A DNA stretch of 6,320 nt, taken from NCBI GenBank assembly GCA_030646655.1, contig JAUSLB010000067.1, positions 1-6,320 on the forward strand, written 5' to 3'. The notes below the pieces were generated by a model. That model saw only the letters and a list, made by a program, of their open reading frames with translations. It made no database searches and had not been told where the DNA came from. Both the position numbers and the translations under genes were made by a program. Position 1 is the stretch's first letter. Every line of letters begins with the position of its first letter. Source of the DNA: Deltaproteobacteria bacterium. GTDB lineage: Bacteria; Desulfobacterota; GWC2-55-46. Of the stretch, positions 1 to 4,876 are shown one piece after another.

Positions 1-2
1 AG

Positions 3-128
3 GATGAAGCTGAATATGCTAAACGCGCGGTTTCAATAGGAGCAGCTGATACTGATAAACCGGCACTGAAATTCCTTTCCAAGATGGATCCACCTACAAA
101 AATCATCCCGGGAATTACCAGGTACTAA
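3..128 (+). CDS. C-terminal 41 residues of an unrecognised protein (5' end outside window)
   Basis: An open frame runs from the left edge to tandem stops TAA TAG (126-131). The visible peptide opens DEAEYAKRAVSIGAADTDKP and ends KIIPGITRY. It is hydrophilic, with no membrane segment and no motif I can assign. The first part could be an amphipathic helix (EAEYAKRAVSIGAA). I cannot name a family, so no function is proposed. The reading is supported only by openness from the edge, a protein-like composition and the double stop. Nothing downstream looks like an operon partner, and the next 450 bp are repeat-rich. It could instead be a chance open frame or the tail of a decayed gene. Confidence 0.4.
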   Translation, partial: DEAEYAKRAVSIGAADTDKPALKFLSKMDPPTKIIPGITRY

Positions 129-408
129 TAGAGGATGGACAGATTGATTGGTTTGTTGAGCAATTCAGTGCGGACAGGAATTCCGGGGACATCCATGATA
201 AGTAATGTCAATGGGAAAACGGAGATTTCCGGGAATAATTCGGGGCAGTATAAGCATACTTAATTTAACGCCCCTTAGACTTCGACCTTTTCCTTAAGGT
301 TGCTGATCACCTCCTGTCGTCGGAGGCAGAGGTTTTTCCGGCAATGGCTCTCCGAAAAGTATCTGCGTATGCCTTCCCCGATACTTATACATCGCCACAA
401 GTAAAAAA

Positions 409-434
409 GATTCTTCGCTACGCTCAGAATGACA
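409..434 (-). repeat. Dispersed short repeat of the GTCATTCTGAGC type, copy 1
   Basis: On the minus strand this reads TGTCATTCTGAGC followed by GTAGCGAAGAATC. From memory, this closely resembles a short intergenic repeat common in many environmental bacterial genomes, where it yields spurious translations such as VILSVAKNL. That peptide is also readable here on the minus strand. The 13-nt core GCTCAGAATGACA (plus strand, 422-434) recurs at 489-501. Confidence 0.55.
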
Positions 435-488
435 ACCTGCTTGAGCTTTTGGTGTTAGTTTCATGTCCTGCATGGGGAGCCGAAGGCG

Positions 489-501
489 GCTCAGAATGAC
501 A
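489..501 (-). repeat. Dispersed short repeat of the GTCATTCTGAGC type, copy 2 (core only)
   Basis: This is a second exact copy of the 13-nt core GCTCAGAATGACA, in the same orientation and 67 bp from the first. The flank differs: the minus strand continues CGCCTTCGGCTCC instead of GTAGCGAAGAATC. The variation outside a fixed core matches how this repeat class behaves. Confidence 0.5.
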
Positions 502-585
502 GGCTAAAATAGTTTTTCCGCATCCTGTTAAAAGCTTCTCGCGTGTTCAGGTTACTACCGCGGAAAAACCCCCTTCAAAAAGCAA

Positions 586-1398
586 TCACCACCTCTTGCT
601 CTCATCCATCAACAATACCCAAGGCTTTCTTATGAACTTTGGTATCCTTTTGAGATACCTCGAAAGGATTACGAGCGAGAACCTTATCATCCCGAAGCCC
701 TTTGCTTTCGGATACAGCACAACCTCCCCTGTCCACCAGCACATGTAGGCCTTCCACCTCTCCCATGCCTCCTTCTGGGTGATGGAATGGCTCTTCCTCG
801 CGTAGGTCGTTGCGTTCACGAACCCGTAGTCCTTGAGGCACTCCCTTTTGAATAATATCTCCTTAAGCGCCCTCCTCACCCCCACGAAACCCCCGTAATA
901 GAACCGCCCGCTCGTGTCGTGGAGCGCGATTACTCCGCCCTCTATGACGAGCTTAAGCCACAGGTTTATATCCTCCGCAACATACTCGTACTCGTGGCCG
1001 CCGTCTATCCAGAGAAGGTCGATATTCCTCGTAAGGTCCCATTTCCTGTAAGCCTCTTCTGAAGAGGCCTTTACCGGGGTTATGAACTCCTCCACCCCTG
1101 CGTTCCTTATATTGTCCTTAAACCTCGGGAAGGTATCGATTGAGCCGTGCTCCGATGAGCCGCCGAAAGGGTCTATGGCGTAGATGCGCGCGTTCTTATT
1201 GCCGCTGTCCTTTAACCCAAAGGCCATGCAGACGGTGGATTTGCCGCAGTAGCTCCCTATCTCAGCGATAACCCCGCCGGGCCTGAGCCCGAACGCCTTC
1301 TCGTATAAGAGGTACGCCTCTCCATCATAGAGGAAGCCCTCGACCTTCCTTATTATAGAATAAAGCTCCTCGGGGCTCCTTTTGCCTGAAATGCCCAA
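586..1398 (-). CDS. Class I SAM-dependent methyltransferase (Methyltransf_24-like), orphan
   Basis: This 270-residue protein has a Rossmann-type SAM-binding core. Motif I is EIGSYCGKS (46-54), where the glycines contact SAM and the Glu starts the strand. Motif II is YAIDPFGG (73-80), whose Asp should bind the SAM ribose. DLLWIDGGHEYEYV (127-140) and GGVIALHD (154-161) follow. The WIDGGHxYxxV signature is typical of the Methyltransf_24 group, often found in glycan or secondary-metabolite loci, with substrate not predictable. The C-terminal third is Trp- and Lys-rich (KAYMCWWTGE, 216-225) with a basic tail, and is family-specific. The start is TTG at 1396-1398, supported by GGGAGG six nt upstream. 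No glycosyltransferase or biosynthetic partner is nearby: it stands alone, divergent from the radical SAM gene, with repeats on its 3' side. Substrate unknown; fold assignment fairly sure. Confidence 0.85.
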   Translation of the reverse strand: MGISGKRSPEELYSIIRKVEGFLYDGEAYLLYEKAFGLRPGGVIAEIGSYCGKSTVCMAFGLKDSGNKNARIYAIDPFGGSSEHGSIDTFPRFKDNIRNAGVEEFITPVKASSEEAYRKWDLTRNIDLLWIDGGHEYEYVAEDINLWLKLVIEGGVIALHDTSGRFYYGGFVGVRRALKEILFKRECLKDYGFVNATTYARKSHSITQKEAWERWKAYMCWWTGEVVLYPKAKGFGMIRFSLVILSRYLKRIPKFIRKPWVLLMDESKRW

Positions 1399-1404
1399 CG
1401 GGTT

Positions 1405-1410
1405 CCTCCC
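1405..1410 (-). promoter_or_regulatory. Ribosome binding site fixing the TTG start of the methyltransferase
   Basis: The minus strand reads GGGAGG, then six nt (AACCCG), then TTG. This near-ideal Shine-Dalgarno sequence and spacing is why the TTG is preferred. No in-frame ATG occurs in the N-terminal part before the SAM-binding core. Confidence 0.75.
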
Positions 1411-1436
1411 GGATAGAATTTTTTCCTATTCAATTA

Positions 1437-1456
1437 CCCCGCCATAAATGGCGGGG
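1437..1456. repeat. Perfect 9-bp hairpin CCCCGCCAT-AA-ATGGCGGGG, with a third ATGGCGGGG at 1508-1516
   Basis: The arms at 1437-1445 and 1448-1456 are perfect complements around a 2-nt centre. Outer arms CAATTAC (1431-1437) and GTAATTG (1469-1475) flank it. ATGGCGGGG is repeated at 1508-1516. The hairpin lies 38 bp upstream of the methyltransferase start codon, so it could be an operator or a 5'-leader structure of that gene, or a bidirectional transcription barrier. No T run follows it directly on either strand. Confidence 0.5.
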
Positions 1457-1462
1457 ATTGTC

Positions 1463-1482
1463 GGCAAGGTAATTGCCTTTTT
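1463..1482 (+). terminator. Weak terminator-like hairpin followed by five T
   Basis: GGCAA (1463-1467), loop GGTAA, TTGCC (1473-1477), then TTTTT (1478-1482). The stem has only five pairs. No plus-strand gene lies within 1.3 kb upstream to terminate, so it may act on read-through or be chance. Confidence 0.25.
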
Positions 1483-1561
1483 ATAGCCCGCTTGATGCGC
1501 CCTTAAAATGGCGGGGCTGCGCCGGGCAACCGATTAAAAATTAAGTATAAGTTGAACGGCT

Positions 1562-1573
1562 TTGATTAATCAA
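1562..1573. promoter_or_regulatory. 12-bp perfect palindrome TTGATTAATCAA, candidate operator
   Basis: TTGATTAATCAA is identical on both strands. It sits about 60 bp upstream of the TATAAT box of the radical SAM gene and between a possible -35 (TTGAAC, 1552-1557) and -10 (TATAAA, 1577-1582), where a bound dimer could block RNA polymerase. The half-sites TTGAT/ATCAA resemble those of FNR/CRP-type regulators, but the spacer is 2 nt and not the FNR 4 nt, so no regulator is named. Confidence 0.3.
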
Positions 1574-1631
1574 GGATATAAATAACTCCATTCTTAGCGT
1601 AATTATCTTATTTATAAAGGCCGATATGGGG

Positions 1632-1637
1632 TATAAT
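1632..1637 (+). promoter_or_regulatory. Consensus -10 box TATAAT just upstream of the radical SAM start codon
   Basis: TATAAT matches the sigma-70 -10 consensus exactly. The region about 17 bp upstream (TATTTA/TTATTT near 1608-1614) is a poor -35. Start of transcription would fall near 1644, leaving only about 5 nt before the ATG at 1650, which suggests a leaderless or nearly leaderless mRNA. Confidence 0.45.
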
Positions 1638-1649
1638 AGCCTATAAAAT

Positions 1650-2573
1650 ATGCCAAAACTTTTCAACCCCCTTTCCGACTACCTTAAAGCCCGCTTCAAT
1701 TGCAAGGTCTTTAAAGTCACTCTCAATACAGGACTGACCTGCCCGAACAAGGACGGAACAAAAGGCTACGGCGGGTGCGCCTACTGCGACTCAACCGCGC
1801 TTATCCCTTCGGAGTTCGCAGAGCATGATATAAGGGCCCAGCTTACAAAAGGCATGGAACGGGTCAGGAAGCGCCACGGCGCTGAAAAGTTCATAGCCTA
1901 TTTCCAGATAAATACAAATACCTACGCCCCGGTTGAATACCTCGAAAAGATATACAGGCAAACCCTTCACCCGGATATAGCGGCTCTGGCCGTCTCTACC
2001 CGGCCTGACTGCGTTAGCGACGATGTCCTTAACCTCCTTTCAGAGATAAAAAAAGAACGGGGCCTCTGGCTCGAGCTCGGGCTTCAGTCCGCCAATGACG
2101 CGACCCTTAAGCTCATAAACAGGGGGCATAGCGTTGAGGACTTTAAGGACGCGGCCCTCCGGGCGTCTCAAAGGGGCATAGACGTATGCGCCCATGTGAT
2201 AATCGGGCTTCCTGATGAATCGAGGGAAGACGCGTTAAGCTCGATGCGGCTCCTTTCCGGGCTCGGCGTCTGGGGAGTGAAGTTCCACCAGCTTCAGGTG
2301 ATAAAAGGGACAAGGCTTGAGGAAATGTACAATAACGGGGAGGTCAAGCCCCTTACGCTTGAAGAATACTCCGAGGTCGTGGTAGAATGTCTGGAGCATT
2401 TGCCCGGGGATACCGTCATCCACAGGCTCTGCGGGGACACCCCCGCGAGATCCCTTGCCGCGCCTCTATGGGGCGTAAATAAGTTCATGGTAACGGAAAA
2501 GATAACCGGGCTTATGCGCCTTAAAGGGGCTTTTCAGGGCGCGAAATATGGGCCCTTAAAGGAGAGTGTATAA
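1650..2573 (+). CDS. yhcC: YhcC-type radical SAM protein (TIGR01212 family)
   Basis: This 307-residue protein matches the length of E. coli YhcC (about 309). The N-terminus MPKLFNPLSDYLKARFNCKVFKV leads into the iron-sulfur site CPNKDGTKGYGGCAYC, with Cys31, Cys43 and Cys46 in C-x11-C-x2-C spacing typical of this Elp3-like subgroup. These should ligate a [4Fe-4S] cluster that cleaves SAM reductively. Further landmarks are STRPDC (116-121), ELGLQS (142-147), HVIIGLP (182-188), KFHQLQVIKGT (211-221) and RLCGDTP (259-265), in family order for a partial TIM barrel. The substrate is not established to my knowledge. ATG 1650 gives the family-typical N-terminus, yet no Shine-Dalgarno precedes it; TATAAT lies 12 nt upstream. 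The stop is two bases from the next ATG, so the pair should be co-transcribed. Confidence 0.9.
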   Translation: MPKLFNPLSDYLKARFNCKVFKVTLNTGLTCPNKDGTKGYGGCAYCDSTALIPSEFAEHDIRAQLTKGMERVRKRHGAEKFIAYFQINTNTYAPVEYLEKIYRQTLHPDIAALAVSTRPDCVSDDVLNLLSEIKKERGLWLELGLQSANDATLKLINRGHSVEDFKDAALRASQRGIDVCAHVIIGLPDESREDALSSMRLLSGLGVWGVKFHQLQVIKGTRLEEMYNNGEVKPLTLEEYSEVVVECLEHLPGDTVIHRLCGDTPARSLAAPLWGVNKFMVTEKITGLMRLKGAFQGAKYGPLKESV

Positions 2574-2575
2574 TA

Positions 2576-2851
2576 ATGGAAGTTTTCAGCAGGCCGGCGG
2601 GGGCTTCGAACATGCCTACTCAGGAAGATATAAAGACAGAGGATAAGAAGATACGGTATTTAAGGCGCATGGTCGACTTTACCATGACGCTCATAATAGA
2701 TACCGATATGACCCTCGAAGAGGCGGCAAGGCACGCGGCAGGGGTGCGTGAGTTCGCCGCAAGGCTCTTCCCGGGCAAAGAGAATGTCTATGACCTCGTC
2801 TACGCCCCGAGGTTCAAAAGGCTGATAATAGATAAGTTCATGCTGAGCTGA
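2576..2851 (+). CDS. 91-residue conserved-looking small protein of unknown function
   Basis: I do not recognise a named family. The first about 20 residues look disordered (RPAGASNMPTQEDIK). The rest is predicted mostly helical and soluble: KKIRYLRRMVDFTMTLI (24-40), then MTLEEAARHAAGVREFAARLFP (45-66), then YDLVYAPRFKRLIIDKF (72-88). No Cys, membrane segment, signal peptide or DNA-binding motif is visible. ATG 2576 begins two bases after the radical SAM stop, and AAAGGAG ends 11 nt before it, inside the upstream gene. That points to translational coupling. A second start, ATG 2612 (Met13), would remove the disordered stretch but has no better ribosome binding site. It could be a partner or regulator of the radical SAM enzyme, but that is inferred from position only. 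Confidence 0.75.
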   Translation: MEVFSRPAGASNMPTQEDIKTEDKKIRYLRRMVDFTMTLIIDTDMTLEEAARHAAGVREFAARLFPGKENVYDLVYAPRFKRLIIDKFMLS

Positions 2852-2899
2852 AATATCCGTGACCGTTTTCCGTGAGCAAAAAATCAAAAAGAAATCTTT

Positions 2900-2906
2900 A
2901 GGAGGT
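2900..2906 (+). promoter_or_regulatory. Strong ribosome binding site of the M29 aminopeptidase
   Basis: AGGAGGT sits 4 nt before ATG 2911 and fixes that start. The 59-bp gap before the gene shows no clear promoter, so read-through from the two upstream genes is likely. Confidence 0.75.
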
Positions 2907-2910
2907 CTTA

Positions 2911-3981
2911 ATGTCCGACCCGCGCGTATCAAAGCTCGCCTCAATCCTCGTCCACCACTCGATAGAGGTAAAGAAGGGCGACGTCGTCCTTATAAGCTCA
3001 TCTACGGAATTGGCCAAGCCGCTTGTGCTCGAGGTCTACAGGGAGGTCGTCAAATCCGGCGGCCATCCCCTGACGAGCATAGGGTTTGAGGAGACCTCGA
3101 ACATTTTTTATAAATACGCCTCAAAGGACCAGCTGCTCAACTTCCCCAAGATAAAGATGTACGAGGCGAAGAACATCGACTGCGTCGTCAACATCAGGGC
3201 GGCCGCGAACAAGAAGGCCTTATCCAACATCGACCCCAAGGCCTTAAGCGAGCGGAGCAAGGTATTAAGGCCGATAGGCGAAGAGATAGTGAACAACAAG
3301 CGCTGGATCCTGTGCAACTTCCCCACAAACGGGCTGGCTCAGGAGGCTGACATGAGCCTCGATGAGTACGAGGACTTTGTCTACAGCGCCACGAACATAG
3401 ACTGGAACAGGGTCAAAAAAGAGGAGCTTAAATTAAAGAAGGCCCTCGATAAGGCCGGCGAGGTGAGGATCGTAGGCGAAGATACCGACCTCACCGTCAG
3501 CATAAAAGGGAGAAAGGCCATCCCCTGCTACGGCGAGAGGAACATGCCTGACGGAGAGGTTTTCCTGTCCCCTGTCGAGGATTCGGCTGACGGCCAGATA
3601 TACTACGAGATGCCCGCGATATATCAGGGGCGGGAGGTTACGGGGATAAGGCTTAAGTTCAGGGACGGCAAGGTAGTCGACGCCGGCGCCGATAAGAACG
3701 AGAAGTTCCTTATAACCATGCTCGACACGGACAAGGGCGCGAGGTACTTAGGCGAGCTCGGCATAGGGGTAAACTACGGGATACAGAAGTTCACCAAGGA
3801 CATCCTGTTCGATGAGAAGATAGGCGGCACGGTGCATCTCGCCGTAGGCAGGTCTTACGAGGACGCGGGGGGAAAGAACATCTCAGCCATCCACTGGGAC
3901 ATGATAAAGGACTTAAGGAAGAAGGGGGCCATATACCTGGACGGCAAGGCCATCCAGAAAAACGGCAGGTTCCTTATTTAA
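2911..3981 (+). CDS. M29-family metallo-aminopeptidase (AmpS/AmpT/PepS-like)
   Basis: This 356-residue protein is a cytosolic aminopeptidase of MEROPS family M29, which removes N-terminal residues using two metal ions. All expected ligands and catalytic positions are present in order in the C-terminal half: Glu216 (MPDGEVFLSP), Glu282 (YLGELGIGVN), His309 (GGTVHLAVG), Tyr316 (GRSYED), His328 and Asp330 (AIHWDMI). The N-terminal domain opens SKLASILVHHSIEVKKGDVV (7-26), the usual start of the family, and includes the conserved-looking CNFPTNGLAQEADMSLDEYE (135-154). It is shorter than the roughly 410 residues of AmpS/AmpT; the Tyr-to-His loop is compact. There is no signal peptide. AGGAGGT fixes the start. 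It probably serves peptide turnover, and nothing nearby indicates a specific substrate. Confidence 0.92.
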   Translation: MSDPRVSKLASILVHHSIEVKKGDVVLISSSTELAKPLVLEVYREVVKSGGHPLTSIGFEETSNIFYKYASKDQLLNFPKIKMYEAKNIDCVVNIRAAANKKALSNIDPKALSERSKVLRPIGEEIVNNKRWILCNFPTNGLAQEADMSLDEYEDFVYSATNIDWNRVKKEELKLKKALDKAGEVRIVGEDTDLTVSIKGRKAIPCYGERNMPDGEVFLSPVEDSADGQIYYEMPAIYQGREVTGIRLKFRDGKVVDAGADKNEKFLITMLDTDKGARYLGELGIGVNYGIQKFTKDILFDEKIGGTVHLAVGRSYEDAGGKNISAIHWDMIKDLRKKGAIYLDGKAIQKNGRFLI

Positions 3982-3991
3982 AAAAATCCAT

Positions 3992-4007
3992 AGGCAAGGG
4001 CCTTTTA
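3992..4007 (+). terminator. Weak terminator-like hairpin after the aminopeptidase
   Basis: AGGC (3992-3995), loop AAGG, GCCT (4000-4003), then TTTTA. It lies 11 nt after the stop. The stem has only four pairs, so ending is likely inefficient. A strong promoter about 50 bp further on supports a transcript boundary here. Confidence 0.3.
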
Positions 4008-4055
4008 TACCCCCATATTACCGCTCTTAAGGCCGTGAAAGGGCATTGAAATCCC

Positions 4056-4084
4056 TTGACACTCCTTTTTACAGAAGATATTAT
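4056..4084 (+). promoter_or_regulatory. Near-consensus sigma-70 promoter for the gmhA unit
   Basis: A perfect -35 TTGACA (4056-4061), a 17-bp spacer, and a -10 TATTAT (4079-4084, five of six). Transcription should start near 4091, giving a leader of about 190 nt that includes the whole palindromic element before gmhA. A small AAGGG/CCCTT inverted repeat abuts the -35 on its upstream side. Confidence 0.75.
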
Positions 4085-4143
4085 CAAACCGTTTATAAAG
4101 GTAACTTTTATTTAGCAGTTTGCGGAAATAATCGAAGATTGTT

Positions 4144-4266
4144 CAGGCTGCTGAAAAAGCTCCAGATGCGAGGCGACGAGAAGCGAGGAATGAGGCGTAG
4201 TTAGCCGCTACGCCGCAGTGACGAGCTTTGATGCCAACGAAGCAGATGGACTTTTTCAGCAGCCTG
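4144..4266. repeat. 123-bp palindromic intergenic element (MITE/REP-like) with 16-bp perfect terminal inverted repeats
   Basis: CAGGCTGCTGAAAAAG (4144-4159) is exactly complementary to CTTTTTCAGCAGCCTG (4251-4266). The middle pairs imperfectly (CTCCAGATGC against TCCATCTGC near the base). The tip is a 7-bp stem GGCGTAG (4194-4200) and CTACGCC (4208-4214) around a 7-nt loop. From memory, elements with these ends recur between genes in Desulfobacterota, Nitrospirota and related genomes. TT flanks both ends (4142-4143 and 4267-4268), a possible but weak target duplication. It carries no protein and would fold as a long hairpin in the gmhA leader, ending 13 nt before the start codon. Confidence 0.85.
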
Positions 4267-4279
4267 TTAGGGGTACAGG

Positions 4280-4861
4280 GTGATGGACGAGATAGTCGCT
4301 AAATCCTTTAAAGAGAGCGTAAAGGCAAAGGAGAAGTTCTTCACCAAGAAGAACATAGCCCTTGTCGTAGAGGCCGCCGAGATGATAGTGGAGTCCTTCA
4401 AGGCGGGCGGAAAGCTCATGCTCGTGGGTAACGGCGGCTCCGCGGCCGACTCCCAGCATATAGCCGCCGAGTTCATAAACAGGTTCGAGATTGAAAGGCC
4501 GCCCCTGCCCGCGCTCGCGCTCACCACGGACACATCTGACATAACGAGCATAGGGAACGACTACTCCTTTGACCAGATATTCTCAAAGCAGATAAGGGCC
4601 CTCGGAAAAGGCAACGACGTGCTCCTTGCCATCTCCACGAGCGGCAACTCGCAGAACGTGCTGAAGGCGATAGAGGCCGCCAAGGCTTTGGGCATAAAGA
4701 CTATCGCCCTTACCGGGAAAAACGGCGGGCTTATGGCCGATAAGGCCGACATACTCCTTAATGTGGAGGCAAAGGCGACCCCCCGGATCCAAGAGGTACA
4801 TATAACCATAGCCCACATCCTCTGCGAGCTCGTTGACCACATGCTCTTCCAGAAGGTTTAG
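4280..4861 (+). CDS. gmhA: D-sedoheptulose-7-phosphate isomerase (phosphoheptose isomerase)
   Basis: This cytosolic SIS-fold enzyme converts sedoheptulose 7-phosphate to D-glycero-D-manno-heptose 7-phosphate, the first step toward the ADP-heptose of LPS inner core. The 193-residue length is that of the E. coli enzyme. GNGGSAADSQH (50-60) and STSGNS (119-124) are the sugar-phosphate binding loops. His60, Glu64, Gln171 and His179 match, with an offset of one, the E. coli metal-binding and catalytic positions His61, Glu65, Gln172 and His180. TPRIQEVHITIAH (167-179) is the family signature. GTG 4280 and ATG 4283 are adjacent candidate starts. AGGGG (4269-4273), between the palindrome and the gene, is 6 and 9 nt away respectively, so either is possible. 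No gmhB or hldE is in view; the downstream genes are unrelated to heptose. Confidence 0.93.
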   Translation: MMDEIVAKSFKESVKAKEKFFTKKNIALVVEAAEMIVESFKAGGKLMLVGNGGSAADSQHIAAEFINRFEIERPPLPALALTTDTSDITSIGNDYSFDQIFSKQIRALGKGNDVLLAISTSGNSQNVLKAIEAAKALGIKTIALTGKNGGLMADKADILLNVEAKATPRIQEVHITIAHILCELVDHMLFQKV

Positions 4862-4876
4862 GCGCGGGACCCGTTG

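Larger units (their letters stand above)
331..570. repeat. 240-bp segment bounded by perfect 10-bp inverted repeats GGTTTTTCCG, with a third internal copy
   Basis: GGTTTTTCCG at 331-340 is matched exactly by its reverse complement CGGAAAAACC at 561-570. GTTTTTCCG recurs at 512-520, so 512-521 also pairs with 560-569 as a 10-bp stem around a 38-nt loop. That inner stem lies just beyond the methyltransferase stop on its own strand and could help end its transcript, but it lacks a proper T run. The 240-bp span could be a small non-autonomous element. I see no target-site duplication, so this stays tentative. Confidence 0.35.
129..585. other. 457-bp intergenic region without a defensible gene, rich in short repeats
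   Basis: No frame on either strand combines a start, a ribosome binding site and convincing protein. The region holds several small structures. A possible hairpin lies at 242-274: outer arms GGGGC/GCCCC, inner arms AGTAT (247-251) and ATACT (256-260) around AAGC. A CCTCC/GGAGG stem lies at 310-326. Inverted GGTTTTTCCG boxes lie at 331-340 and 561-570. Two GCTCAGAATGACA copies lie at 422-434 and 489-501. Base composition is more AT-rich than in the flanking genes. The picture is of accumulated repeat debris between two non-adjacent transcription units. Confidence 0.6.

Noticed and set aside
135..263. A 42-codon plus-strand ORF as an independent gene.
   Set aside because: GAGG directly touches the ATG, so there is no usable ribosome binding spacing, and no recognisable protein features are present. 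It is kept only as a low-interest finding.
298..315. GGTTGCTGATCACCTCCT resembles the 3' end of 16S rRNA (GGTTGGATCACCTCCT).
   Set aside because: The sequence before it lacks the conserved helix that precedes the 16S tail, and a two-base insertion breaks the match. Chance, or a coincidental Shine-Dalgarno complement, is more likely.
294..392. A 32-codon proline-rich minus-strand ORF (MYKYRGRHTQILFGEPLPEK...).
   Set aside because: It has no ribosome binding site, overlaps repeat sequence, and a competing open minus-strand frame covers the same bases.
275..440. A long open minus-strand frame reading VILSVAKNL and ending VISNLKEKVEV.
   Set aside because: It has no ATG. VILSVAKNL is the usual spurious translation of the GTCATTCTGAGC-type repeat.
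1562..1573. TTGATTAATCAA as an FNR box.
   Set aside because: The half-sites match, but FNR sites need four bases between TTGAT and ATCAA and only two are present.
4144..4266. The palindrome as a simple intrinsic terminator of the aminopeptidase gene.
   Set aside because: It lies about 160 bp past the stop and downstream of a strong promoter. It has no T run after the closing arm and shows the terminal repeats of a dispersed element.
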